From: Holophagales bacterium UBA5704
GTDB taxonomy: Bacteria; Acidobacteriota; Thermoanaerobaculia; Multivoradales; UBA5704
Direction of reading: 5' to 3'
Assembly (NCBI GenBank): GCA_002420005.1
Contig: DIHE01000071.1
Location: 1,922 to 43,731 of the forward strand
DNA: 41,810 bases
The notes beneath the pieces were generated by a model. It was not told where the DNA came from. It did no database searches and saw only the letters and a program-made list of their open reading frames with translations. Below, one piece after another: positions 31,268-39,520 of the stretch. A program made the position numbers and the translations under genes. Position 1 is the first letter of the stretch, and every line of letters begins with the position of its first letter.

Positions 31268-31654
31268 TCAAGGCTTCTTCCCGTGCCAGGTCTCCGGCAC
31301 GTGCTCCGGGTCCCCCTGGGCGCGGCGCTCGAAAGCCAGGAAGTCGTAGTAACCGCAACGGGCGCAGCCGGGAAATTCGCGGCAGATGCCGGGCCGCGCT
31401 TCATAGATGGTGCAGCGGCGCGTCTCGCGGCCCAGGAAACGGCAGGCGGTGCCATAGACCGGGTCCGGCGCCTGGCGCAGGATGATTTCCCCCTCCTCCG
31501 AGCCGGCCTTGGTAAACTTCCGCGCGGCGGCCTCCGTACTGAGCCCGAAGTGTTTCGCCAGACGCCGGACGTCGGCCGGTTTCACCGGGATGCGCGGGTA
31601 GGAACAGCAATAGGCGGGACAGCGGTCGCAACTGTAGAAGATCGGGAGCCCCAT
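31268..31654 (-). CDS. YkgJ/UPF0153-family cysteine-cluster protein
   Basis: The protein has 128 residues from ATG 31654. Cysteines in YSCDRCPAYCCSYPRIP and later CRFLGRETRRCTIYEARPGI followed by CREFPGC form the CxxC...CC...C...C pattern of the YkgJ family, thought to bind zinc or an Fe-S cluster. Biochemical function is not established. A TAGAAT hexamer 6 nt before the start suggests leaderless transcription, with recN behind it. Confidence 0.9.
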   Translation of the reverse strand: MGLPIFYSCDRCPAYCCSYPRIPVKPADVRRLAKHFGLSTEAAARKFTKAGSEEGEIILRQAPDPVYGTACRFLGRETRRCTIYEARPGICREFPGCARCGYYDFLAFERRAQGDPEHVPETWHGKKP

Positions 31655-31660
31655 GGGGGC

Positions 31661-31666
31661 ATTCTA
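31661..31666 (-). promoter_or_regulatory. -10-like TAGAAT for YkgJ-recN, leaderless spacing
   Basis: TAGAAT on the minus strand is 6 nt upstream of the YkgJ ATG. The gap of 42 bases to the divergent S9 peptidase gene holds nothing else obvious. Confidence 0.45.
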
Positions 31667-31696
31667 GCCAGCTTTCGCCAACCTTCGGAGAGCGAG

Positions 31697-33688
31697 ATGA
31701 CCAAGAGACTGTCTGTTTGGATGTCGGCGGGCGTTCTGCTCGCCTCGGCCGGCGCCTCCACCACCCGGGCGCAGGAGGCGGCACCGGAGATGGTGACCGT
31801 CCCGGCGAGCATCGCCGTCAAGAACGTGCCCCCCATCCCCAAGGAACGGGCGGCCGATCTCTTCCCCTACGAGAACCTGCGCACCGCCTCGCTGGCGGAC
31901 TGGCATCCCACCGAACGGAAGCTGTACATCCGCACCCGTTTCGCGCAGAGTGTCCAGCTCCACGAGGTCGGGATGCCGCTGGGCGCCCGCCGGCAGCTCA
32001 CCTTCTTCAACGAACCGGTGGCCGAGGTCTCGGCCCGGCCGGGGCATCCGTCCCAGGTCGCATTCTCGCTGAACGCCGGAGGCGCCGAGAACTACCAGCT
32101 CTACCTCCTCGACCGCACCACCGGCTCCTCGCGGCGCCTGACCGACGGGAAGAGCCGGAACTCCTCCCCCGTCTGGTCGCACGACGGCAAGCTCCTCGCC
32201 TGGGCGAGCAATGCCCGCAACGGGACCGACTTCGACCTCTGGGTGGTCGATCCGGACACCCCGGGCAGCGAGCGCCGGGTCGCCGACCTCCAGGGCGGCT
32301 GGGCGCCGCTCGACTGGAGCCCGGACAACCGGCGGCTGCTGCTCCAGGAAGACATCTCCGCCAACGAGACCTATCTGCACGTGGCCGAGCTGGCCACCGG
32401 TGCCGTGCAGGCGATCACCCCGCGTCCGGCGCAGAAGACCGACGCAACGATCTCCTACCAGGGAGGCCTCTGGGCCCCCGATGGCCGCTCCGTCTTCACC
32501 GCCACGGATCGCGACGCCGAGGTCCTGCGCCTCGTCCGGCTCGGGCTGGACAACAGCGTCCAGGCCGTCCTCTCCGGCGACATTCCCTGGGACGTGGAGG
32601 GCTTCGACCTCTCGGACGACGGCGCGGTGCTCGCCTTCGGGACCAATGAGGACGGCTTCAGCAAGCTTCACCTGCTGGACCTGAAGACCGGGGCCGCGCT
32701 GCCCTCCCCCGAGCTACCTCCCGCCGTCGGCGGCGCCCTGGGCTTTCGCCCCGGCTCGCACGAGATCGCCTTCTCGCTGAGCTGGGCGCGCTCCCCCTCC
32801 GACATCTACAGCTATGACCCGGCGACCCGCAAGCTGGAGCGCTGGACCGAAAGCGAGGTGGGCGGGCTGAATCCGGAGACGTTCCCGGTCCCGGAGCTGG
32901 TGCGCTATCCGACGTTCGACGAGACCGCTCCGGGCGTGCGGCGCACCATCCCGGCGTTCGTCTACCGGCCGGACAAGAACCGGTTCTCCGGGCCGCGGCC
33001 GGTCTTCATCGACGTCCACGGCGGGCCGGAAGCCCAGGCCTTGCCGGGCTTTCTGGGCAGCATGAACTACCTCTCCACGGAGCTGGGCATCGCGATCCTC
33101 GTACCCAACATCCGCGGCTCCGCGGGCTACGGCAAGACCTACCTGCGATTGGACGACTGGAAGAAGCGGGAGGATTCGATCAAGGACATCGGTGCCTTGC
33201 TCGACTGGATCGCGACCCAGCCGGACCTCGACGCCTCGCGCGTGATGATCGGCGGCGGCTCCTACGGCGGCTACGTGGTGCTCGCCTCGCTGGTCCACTA
33301 CGGCGACCGCCTGCGCTGCGCCTACGACACGGTGGGCATCAGCAACTTCGTCACCTTCCTGGAGAACACCAGCGCCTACCGGCGGGACCAGCGGCGCGTC
33401 GAGTACGGCGACGAGCGCATCCCCGAGATGCGGGCCTTCCTCGAGTCGATCTCCCCGGCGCGCCACTCCGACAAGATCCGCCGGCCGTTGCTGGTGGCCC
33501 AGGGCGCGAACGATCCGCGCGTGCCGCTGTCCGAATCCGACCAGATCGTCGCCGCGGTCGAGAAGAACGGCGCGCCGGTCTGGTACGTCGTCGGCAAGGA
33601 CGAAGGGCACGGCTTCCAGAAAAAGGTCAACTCCGACTACCTGCGGGCCGTGCTGATGGAGTTCATCCGCCGGCACCTGCTGAGCTGA
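31697..33688 (+). CDS. Exported S9 prolyl-oligopeptidase-family serine peptidase
   Basis: The protein has 663 residues from ATG 31697 with GGAG upstream. Signal peptide 1-26 (ends TTRAQ). A beta-propeller with TolB/WD40-like repeats (for example SPVWSHDGKLLAWAS and GLWAPDGRSVFTATDRD) spans about 60-400. The alpha/beta-hydrolase domain has Ser522 in IGGGSYGGYVVL, Asp606 in QGANDPRVPLSES and His638 in KDEGHGFQKK. It should cleave oligopeptides in the periplasm or outside. It starts 42 bases from the divergent YkgJ gene. Confidence 0.94.
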   Translation: MTKRLSVWMSAGVLLASAGASTTRAQEAAPEMVTVPASIAVKNVPPIPKERAADLFPYENLRTASLADWHPTERKLYIRTRFAQSVQLHEVGMPLGARRQLTFFNEPVAEVSARPGHPSQVAFSLNAGGAENYQLYLLDRTTGSSRRLTDGKSRNSSPVWSHDGKLLAWASNARNGTDFDLWVVDPDTPGSERRVADLQGGWAPLDWSPDNRRLLLQEDISANETYLHVAELATGAVQAITPRPAQKTDATISYQGGLWAPDGRSVFTATDRDAEVLRLVRLGLDNSVQAVLSGDIPWDVEGFDLSDDGAVLAFGTNEDGFSKLHLLDLKTGAALPSPELPPAVGGALGFRPGSHEIAFSLSWARSPSDIYSYDPATRKLERWTESEVGGLNPETFPVPELVRYPTFDETAPGVRRTIPAFVYRPDKNRFSGPRPVFIDVHGGPEAQALPGFLGSMNYLSTELGIAILVPNIRGSAGYGKTYLRLDDWKKREDSIKDIGALLDWIATQPDLDASRVMIGGGSYGGYVVLASLVHYGDRLRCAYDTVGISNFVTFLENTSAYRRDQRRVEYGDERIPEMRAFLESISPARHSDKIRRPLLVAQGANDPRVPLSESDQIVAAVEKNGAPVWYVVGKDEGHGFQKKVNSDYLRAVLMEFIRRHLLS

Positions 33689-33692
33689 GCCC

Positions 33693-34688
33693 TCAGCTCC
33701 GGTAGACGCCCACCCGGTTCCTGCCCTCCCGCTTGGCCTGGAGGAGGGCGGAATCGGCGGCCTGGTAAAGGTCCTGCGGGCTCGACATCCCCTCGCCCAG
33801 CTCGGCGACGCCGAAGGAGCAGGAGACCGAGATCTGCACCTCGCCATAGCGATGGTCGAGCTCCAGGACGCGGTCCCGGAGCTTCTCCGCCAACGCCTGC
33901 GCACCCTCGGCACCCGTCTCGGGCGCCAGGATCACGAATTCGTCGCCCCCCACACGGGCGAGCACCTGCTCGGGACGCACCAGCTCCTTCGCCGTCGCGG
34001 CGATCTGCTTGAGGACGAAGTCGCCGCAGAGGTGGCCGTAGGTGTCGTTGATCTGTTTGAACTCGTCGAGGTCGAAGATGATCAGCGAGAGGGGGCGGCG
34101 GTGGCGCAAAGAGCGGGCGAGCTCGCGCAGCACCTCCTCCTCGTACTTGCGCTTGTTGAAGGTCTCGGTGAGGCCGTCTTTCGCCACCAGCTCGTAGATC
34201 GCCAGGTGATAGGCGTTCTCGACGTCCTGCTCGTGGAGAAATTTGAAATGCACCGCGGCGGTCTGGAACCGGTCGCCGCTGCGCAGCACCTGGCGGCCTT
34301 GGATCGCCTGGCCGTTCACGTAGGTGCCATTGGTGCTCCCCAGGTCCTCGATGGTGACCGAGGGGCCGGCGTAGCGCAGCTTGGCATGCTTGCGGGAGAG
34401 CGACATCACCTCGGGGAGACTGATCCGCACCGACGAGGACCGTCCCACTTCGAGCGTCGTGCCGGGGGAGAGCCGGTAGCGCGAGCCAAGGCGCTGCCCG
34501 TCGGGATGCGCGATGAGGATGACATCGGCCTCCACACCGGTCACCTCGAGGGCATCCGGGTCGCGCTCCCGCGTCGCACTCTTGTAGGTCTGGGTGAGCC
34601 CGCTCTCCTGCGACAGGGGGAGCTCATCCGTCGCCGAGCCGCGGGACGGCGTCGTGTCGCGCGCGGAGCGGTCCCCTCTCAGGCTCAT
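33693..34688 (-). CDS. FHA-GGDEF diguanylate cyclase
   Basis: The protein has 331 residues. An FHA phosphothreonine-binding domain (about 60-150) has GRSSSVRISLPEVMSLSRKH and IEDLGSTNGTYVNG with conserved Gly, Arg, Ser-His and Asn. The GGDEF domain (about 170-330) has DLDEFKQINDTYGHLCGD and an intact RVGGDEF active site, so it should make cyclic di-GMP. The inhibitory I-site RxxD is not conserved (RPEQ at the expected place). Its ATG overlaps the proline dehydrogenase stop by 4 nt. A serine/threonine kinase signal through FHA is inferred. Confidence 0.93.
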   Translation of the reverse strand: MSLRGDRSARDTTPSRGSATDELPLSQESGLTQTYKSATRERDPDALEVTGVEADVILIAHPDGQRLGSRYRLSPGTTLEVGRSSSVRISLPEVMSLSRKHAKLRYAGPSVTIEDLGSTNGTYVNGQAIQGRQVLRSGDRFQTAAVHFKFLHEQDVENAYHLAIYELVAKDGLTETFNKRKYEEEVLRELARSLRHRRPLSLIIFDLDEFKQINDTYGHLCGDFVLKQIAATAKELVRPEQVLARVGGDEFVILAPETGAEGAQALAEKLRDRVLELDHRYGEVQISVSCSFGVAELGEGMSSPQDLYQAADSALLQAKREGRNRVGVYRS

Positions 34689-35593
34689 GGCGACCGCCTC
34701 CCGGCGAGCAGGGCGCGCAGCACATGGCGCGCCACCTCGGGGTTCTCCCGCAGCCGGCGCATGGAGTACGGATACCAGTCCCGGCCATAGGGGACGTAGA
34801 CCCGCAGACGGTGCCCCCCGGCGAGCAGGATGCGGCGCAGCTCGTCGTCCACGCCATAGAGCATCTGGAACTCGTACCCTTCGCGCGGAAGCCGGTGCTT
34901 GTCGGCCAGCGCCACGGCGCGGCAGGCGAGGTATTCGTCGTGGGTGGCGATGGCCGGGTAGACGCCGCGGACGATCAGCTTCTCCAGGGCATCGACGAAA
35001 TTCGCCCGGATCGTGTCAAAGCCCTTCCACGCCACCGTCCGCGGCTCGACGTAGATCCCTTTGCAGAGGCGCACGTTGGCCCCCTCGGCCGGCAGCTCTT
35101 CGATGTCGCGCAGGGTGCGCCGCATGTAGGCCTGGAGGACGACGCCGACGTTGCCGTAGCGCGCCTGCAGCTCCTTGTAGATGCGCAGCGTCGCGTCGGT
35201 CGTCGAGCGGTCCTCCATGTCGATGCGCACGAAGATGCCGTGCTCCTTGGCCGCGGCGACCACCTTCTCGATGCAGTCGCGGCCGAAGCCTTCGTCGATC
35301 TTGAGCCCCAGGAGGGTCGGTTTGATGGAGACGTTGGAGTCGAGCTTCTGCGCGGTGATGGTGGCGAGCGCACGGAGGTACTCCGCCACCGCGGCCTCGG
35401 CCTTCGAACGCTCGTGCACCTCTTCGCCCAGGACGTCGAGGGTCGCCATGGCGCCCTGGGCGTTGAGAGCCTGGACGGTCGCGACGGCGTCGTCCAGCGT
35501 CGCACCGGCAACGTAACGGGAAGCCACCCGGCCGACGATCGCTTTCGGCACGAGGGGCAAGGTGGTGACCAGCAGGTGATTGAACACGCTCAT
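34685..35593 (-). CDS. Proline dehydrogenase
   Basis: The protein has 302 residues, a monofunctional FAD-dependent ProDH (TIM barrel) that oxidises proline to pyrroline-5-carboxylate and passes electrons to the quinone pool. Typical motifs are LDVLGEEV, KPTLLGL, FVRIDMEDRSTTDATLRIY, VVLQAYMRRTLRD, VRLCKGIYVEP, ATHDEYL, EFQMLYGV and the C-terminal YVPYGRDWYPYSMRRLRENP with flavin and proline contacts. It lies between the di-iron protein and the cyclase in one minus-strand operon. No pyrroline-5-carboxylate dehydrogenase gene is present here. Confidence 0.94.
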   Translation of the reverse strand: MSVFNHLLVTTLPLVPKAIVGRVASRYVAGATLDDAVATVQALNAQGAMATLDVLGEEVHERSKAEAAVAEYLRALATITAQKLDSNVSIKPTLLGLKIDEGFGRDCIEKVVAAAKEHGIFVRIDMEDRSTTDATLRIYKELQARYGNVGVVLQAYMRRTLRDIEELPAEGANVRLCKGIYVEPRTVAWKGFDTIRANFVDALEKLIVRGVYPAIATHDEYLACRAVALADKHRLPREGYEFQMLYGVDDELRRILLAGGHRLRVYVPYGRDWYPYSMRRLRENPEVARHVLRALLAGRRSP

Positions 35594-35641
35594 CTCTTGC
35601 CCCGGGCTCGCCGTCGCGGCGTCTTGTCAGTCGGTTCCGGT

Positions 35642-36958
35642 TCAGGCGGCCGAGACCGCCGGTTCGTCCACCACCCAGCGCACCGACTTGGAGCAGGGGC
35701 AGGCCCCTCCCACCCGGCGCAGGCTCGGCATCTTTCCGGCGGCTTCCTCCGCCTGGAGGGTGCCTTCGACCACCTGGGTCAATGCCTCTTGATACTCGCG
35801 GAAGTCGCGGCTCGCCCGGTACGAGTCGGGCAGCGAGCGCACCAGATGCTGGCGAAACGCCGCCAGATCGGTGAACACCTCGCCCTCCGCGCCGACCATC
35901 CGGAAGGCCGGGACGCCGCGCCGCCGGAAGAACTCCGGATGCGGCATGTGCAGCAGGTCCTCGCGGCGCACGCCTTCGACCACCTCGCCCTGCAGGATAC
36001 GGTCGAGGGCCGCCTCGGATTCACCGTGGCTCAGCTTCTCCGCCCGCGCCCGCAGGTAGCGCAGGTTCAGGTCCCGCACCAGCTTCGCGACCTCCTCGTA
36101 ATACTGCTTCTGGGCCTCGGCGTTCTTCATCGGCTTCAAGCCGTAGCGCACGTTCGTGCCGCCGCCGCGCTCGTCGCCGAACATCTCCAGCGCACGCGGA
36201 ATCCACTTGTTGATCGCCTTCTGCAGGTCGACCATGGTGACGAACGTGCCCCCCTTCGCCGCCGCGGTGACCCACCGGCGCATCGGCACGACACCCGCGG
36301 CGAGGTGGAACGCCTCCTCGCGCAGCATCTCCGGCATGCTCTCCGCCATCGGCTGGTACGCGCTCACCTTCTGCATGGCGAGCTGGTACTTGCCGACCCG
36401 GTCGATCAGGCCGCAGAAGACGACGTTGTCGATGAAGGAGTCGAAATCGACGTTGAACGCTCCCAGCAGGTGGGAGCCGGTGTTCATGGACAGGATGCCT
36501 TCGACGAGGTCGGCGCTGCTCTCCTTCGAGACGGAGGACCAGTCGTCCTCGACCAGCAGGTGGAGCATCTGGTAGCCATGGCGCAGCTCCTCGGCCATCA
36601 TGCGGAGGATCCAGAACTGCTCCTCCTCCTCCTGCGCGCGGGCGAGGGTGAGGCGGTGCTGCTGGATCGAGCCGAACTCGGTCGAGGCCTGGGCGCGGAT
36701 GGCGCCGAACAGGTGATGCGCCTGCTCCGGCTGCATGTCGGAGGCGCGGTTGAACTTGGGCTTCCCCTTCATCTCGCCGCACTCGATCTCGGTGCACATT
36801 CCCGTCTGGCGGTAGGCGCAGAGCTCGAACTTGCGCTCGGTCGGGAAGAACTTCTCCCAATTCTCCTGCAGCAGGTCATAGTCCGGCAGGAAGGTCTCCT
36901 GCCAGCGGACCACCGCCTGGTGAAAGGGCTTCGGCAGAGTCGTGGACCTGACGCTCAT
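35642..36958 (-). CDS. BoxB/PaaA-like di-iron oxygenase family protein
   Basis: The protein has 438 residues. It matches the phenylacetyl-CoA/benzoyl-CoA epoxidase ferritin-like fold. Di-iron ligands can be assigned to a Glu in the EEEEQFWILRMMAEELRHGY helix pair (ExxH in EELRHG), DFDSFIDN, and REEAFHLAAG (second ExxH). The N-terminal FLPDYDLLQENWEKFFP and the EMFGDERGGGTNVRYGLKP segment resemble BoxB more than PaaA. The C-terminal 50 residues (CPCSKSVRWVVDEP) are specific. No BoxA/C or Paa partners are encoded here, so benzoate degradation is not supported. A lone oxygenase with an unknown substrate is the cautious reading. Confidence 0.82.
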   Translation of the reverse strand: MSVRSTTLPKPFHQAVVRWQETFLPDYDLLQENWEKFFPTERKFELCAYRQTGMCTEIECGEMKGKPKFNRASDMQPEQAHHLFGAIRAQASTEFGSIQQHRLTLARAQEEEEQFWILRMMAEELRHGYQMLHLLVEDDWSSVSKESSADLVEGILSMNTGSHLLGAFNVDFDSFIDNVVFCGLIDRVGKYQLAMQKVSAYQPMAESMPEMLREEAFHLAAGVVPMRRWVTAAAKGGTFVTMVDLQKAINKWIPRALEMFGDERGGGTNVRYGLKPMKNAEAQKQYYEEVAKLVRDLNLRYLRARAEKLSHGESEAALDRILQGEVVEGVRREDLLHMPHPEFFRRRGVPAFRMVGAEGEVFTDLAAFRQHLVRSLPDSYRASRDFREYQEALTQVVEGTLQAEEAAGKMPSLRRVGGACPCSKSVRWVVDEPAVSAA

Positions 36959-36976
36959 CTCTCTTCTCTTCCTCTC

Positions 36977-37426
36977 TCAGACCGGGCGGACGAACGCCCG
37001 GACGCTCGACGGTTCGAATCCGAGGGAGCTGAAGAAACCGCTCAGCTCCGTTTGCTCTTCGTCGACCAGGGTGCGCACGCTGCGGGCACCCCGCTCCTTG
37101 AAATGCTGCAGGATGGCCTCACCCATCCGGCGTCCGACGGCGCGGCCCCGGCAGTCCGGGTCGACGCCGAGGACCTCGACCCATCCGGTGGGCTCTTCGA
37201 GGCCGAACTCGCCGGAACGGACCTCGCCGAGCATGAAGCCGACGACGCGACCGTCCAGCTCGGCGACGACCGAGGTCTCCGGGTCGCGCCGCAGGTAATA
37301 GCCGATCCGGCGCTCCCACACGTCGGGACGGTAGGAACCGCCGATCTGTTCGTCGATCCGTACGATGGCGCTGATGTCGAGCTCATCGAGCGGACGGATG
37401 ATGACTTCCGTGGTCGTTGCGGTCAT
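36977..37426 (-). CDS. GNAT-family N-acetyltransferase
   Basis: The protein has 149 residues from ATG 37426 with GAGAGG upstream. The acetyl-CoA binding motif A is WVEVLGVDPDCRGRAVGRRM, followed by the GEAILQHFKERG helix and the GFFSSLGFEPS end. The N-terminal strand and helix (VIIRPLDELDISAIVRID) complete the fold. Targets are unknown. It heads the four-gene minus-strand operon; 18 bases separate it from the di-iron protein gene. Confidence 0.9.
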   Translation of the reverse strand: MTATTTEVIIRPLDELDISAIVRIDEQIGGSYRPDVWERRIGYYLRRDPETSVVAELDGRVVGFMLGEVRSGEFGLEEPTGWVEVLGVDPDCRGRAVGRRMGEAILQHFKERGARSVRTLVDEEQTELSGFFSSLGFEPSSVRAFVRPV

Positions 37427-37484
37427 CTGGGGCCTCTCTCGTCTGGGGAATCACCGGCGGGGCGGACCCGGGGGCGACGCCCGG

Positions 37485-37490
37485 ATTCTA
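37485..37490 (-). promoter_or_regulatory. -10-like TAGAAT for the GNAT-BoxB-ProDH-GGDEF operon
   Basis: TAGAAT on the minus strand lies 58 nt upstream of the GNAT start, leaving an ordinary leader with a ribosome binding site. Confidence 0.4.
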
Positions 37491-37520
37491 GCGGGTGCGG
37501 GGAGACGGCGCAAATCGGCA

Positions 37521-37526
37521 TATCCT
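37521..37526 (+). promoter_or_regulatory. -10-like TATCCT before the EamA transporter
   Basis: TATCCT ends 10 nt before the ATG at 37537 and there is no Shine-Dalgarno sequence, suggesting a leaderless transcript. No -35 consensus is present. Confidence 0.35.
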
Positions 37527-37536
37527 GTCCGCCTTC

Positions 37537-38472
37537 ATGCGCGCCAACGGCCCGGTCTCTCCCTCCATCCCCCCTCCCGCACCCCCGGCCACGGAGCTGC
37601 GGGTCCATCTCACCCTGCTGCTGGTGCAGACCGCGTTCGGGGGGTTCCACGTGGTGGCCAAGGCGGTCCTGGCGCACCTGCCCCCCCTCGCCCTGGCCGG
37701 CCTGCGGGTCGGGCTCGCGACACCTCTCCTGGTGCTCCTCGCCTGGCGGCACGACCGGGTGCTCCCGGGGCGGCGCGACCTGCCTCTCCTCGTGCTCCTC
37801 GGCGGGCTCGGCGTCTTCGCCAACCAGATCCTGTTCATCAACGGGCTGCGGTTCACCACCGCGATCAACGCCTCGATCCTGATGCCGTCGCTGCCGGTCT
37901 TCGCGGCGGCCGCCGCGGCGCTCCTGGGGATCGAGCGGCTGGCCCCGCGGCGGGTCCTCGGCATCCTCCTGTCGGTCGGCGGCGCCCTGCTGCTCGCCAA
38001 TCCGCTGCGCTTCGCGGCCGACCGTCCGATGGCCATCGGCAACCTGATGATCCTGGGCAACTGCCTGTGCTACGCGCTGTTTCTCGTCCTGCAGCGCCCC
38101 CTGCTGCAGCGCCTGCCCTGGCGGACGGTGATCGCCTGGTCCTTCGTGTTCGGCGGCGGCGGTGTGCTGCTGTTGGGCGTCCCGTCCCTGGTCTCCCTGG
38201 ACGTCGCACAGGTGCCGGCCAGCGCTTGGTGGGGGCTCGCCTACATCGTGCTGCTCCCCACCGTCTTCGGCTACGCCGCGAGCACCTGGGCGGTGCGCCG
38301 CTCCTCGCCGGCCCTGGTGGCGGCCTACACCACGCTGCAACCACTGGTGGCGGCGGTGCTCGCGGCGGCCTTCCTCGGCGAACGGTTCGGCTGGGTCGAA
38401 GGTGCCGGATTCGCCGCGATCGCCGCCGGGCTGTGGCTGGTCAGCGCCGCGCCCAGCCCGTCGAGGACGTAA
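37537..38472 (+). CDS. EamA/DMT-family transporter
   Basis: The protein has 311 residues with ten predicted membrane helices in two EamA repeats. The first includes LLLVQTAFGGFHVVAKAVLA, the second the segment ending VAAYTTLQPLVAAVLAAAFL and GERFGWVEGAGFAAIAAGLW. Such proteins export amino acids or metabolites; the substrate is unknown. ATG 37537 is chosen because hydrophobic sequence begins soon after. The last residues (SAAPSPSRT) and the stop lie inside the antisense remnant of the TPR gene, so the 3' end was probably formed at a rearrangement junction. Confidence 0.9.
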   Translation: MRANGPVSPSIPPPAPPATELRVHLTLLLVQTAFGGFHVVAKAVLAHLPPLALAGLRVGLATPLLVLLAWRHDRVLPGRRDLPLLVLLGGLGVFANQILFINGLRFTTAINASILMPSLPVFAAAAAALLGIERLAPRRVLGILLSVGGALLLANPLRFAADRPMAIGNLMILGNCLCYALFLVLQRPLLQRLPWRTVIAWSFVFGGGGVLLLGVPSLVSLDVAQVPASAWWGLAYIVLLPTVFGYAASTWAVRRSSPALVAAYTTLQPLVAAVLAAAFLGERFGWVEGAGFAAIAAGLWLVSAAPSPSRT

Positions 38473-39386
38473 AGCGCGGCGCAGGCGGTCTCCGGATCGC
38501 GGACGGCGTCGGCCAGCGCCAGCCCCTGGCGCAGGGCGACCGCGGCGCCCGCGAGGTTTCCCGCCCGGGCGCGGACGGCTCCCAGCTGCACGAAGCCGCG
38601 GCCGAGGAGGTCCGCCTGGCCCAGGCGGCGGTAGACCACCAGCGCGCGGCCTTGCCACCGCTCGGCTTCGCCATGGCGGCCCTGGCCGCAGCGCAACGCC
38701 GCCCAGGCGGCGGAGAGACGCGCGCGCTCCGGCCGCTCGCCGGACCCGCGCGCCAGCTCGGTCTCCGCCTCCTGGAGCGCCGCCTCGGCGCCGTCCAGGT
38801 CCCCCTGCGCACGACGCGACGCGGACAGCCCGATCCAGGCCCGGGCCGCGAGATCGGCGACGAAACCGGGCGGATGCAAGGCGGCCGGGACCTCGGCCGC
38901 CACCTCCACTGCGAGGAGGGCGAAGGCGGCGGAGAGGTCCGGCGCGGCGTCCCGTGACGCTCCGCTCTCCGCGAGAAGCAGCTCACAGAAGCCCCAGGTC
39001 CGCGGCACCCCCTGCAATCGGACCCCCCAGGTGGTCACCCGACACCGGGCCAGCTCTGCGCAGACCGGCCGCGCCGCCGCGCGCTCGCGTTCGAGGCCGG
39101 CGTGCAACCCCCGCACCTTCGCCAGCACCCGGTCGACCGCCGGCTCCTCCAGCGCCACCGGCCCGCCGCGCACCCTCCGCCCTTCTCCCGCCCACCAGAG
39201 CGCCGACGTGATCTCCTGGCAGGCCGGGCAACCCGGCAGCAGGTGCCGCAAAACGTGCAAGGCCGCGTCCCCTTCCAGAAGCCCCCGCACAAAAGCCTCC
39301 AGCTCCTGCCGGGGCGGACACGGGTTCTTCGCGCGCTTCCGGAAAGGCGGTAACAGGCCGGCGGCAAACCGTAGGAATTTACGCAT
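38325..39386 (-). pseudogene. zf-HC2/TPR-type protein gene truncated at its 3' end
   Basis: The ORF has 353 codons from ATG 39386. The N-terminus MRKFLRFAAGLLPPFRKRAK is basic; VLRHLLPGCPACQE is a zf-HC2-like zinc motif (HxxxCxxC). Residues about 150-305 are Ala/Arg-rich helical TPR-like repeats (for example RRAQGDLDGAEAALQEAETE). From about residue 306 the frame reads the complement of the transporter gene (TSHSPAAIAANPAPSTQPNR) and resembles no repeat. Proteins of this type are usually longer, with further TPRs, so the real C-terminus is probably lost. It may still be expressed as a truncated protein. Confidence 0.7.
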
Positions 39387-39494
39387 TCAGGGGTTGTGTC
39401 CTGACGATCAAGGTACCACCGGCCCCCCGTGGCTGTCCAGCGCGAGAACCAGGGATCGCGCCCTTGCGGGAAGCGGCCGGCTGGACGGCCCGGC

Positions 39495-39519
39495 CGTGGC
39501 TGCGGTCGGCGCAGCCACG
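39495..39519 (-). terminator. Hairpin directly after lipA
   Basis: The arms cgtggctgcg (39495-39504) and cgcagccacg (39510-39519) pair perfectly over 10 bp with a 5-nt loop, immediately downstream of the lipA stop. No T tract is evident. The rest of the 134-base gap to the TPR gene shows nothing else. Confidence 0.65.
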
Positions 39520-39520
39520 C

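Noticed and set aside
35642..36958. Benzoyl-CoA or phenylacetyl-CoA degradation cluster
   Set aside because: Only the di-iron subunit-like gene is present; reductase, ligase, lyase and thioesterase partners are absent nearby.
34724..37493. Very long plus-strand frame antisense to the proline dehydrogenase operon
   Set aside because: No family similarity; it mirrors three recognised minus-strand genes.
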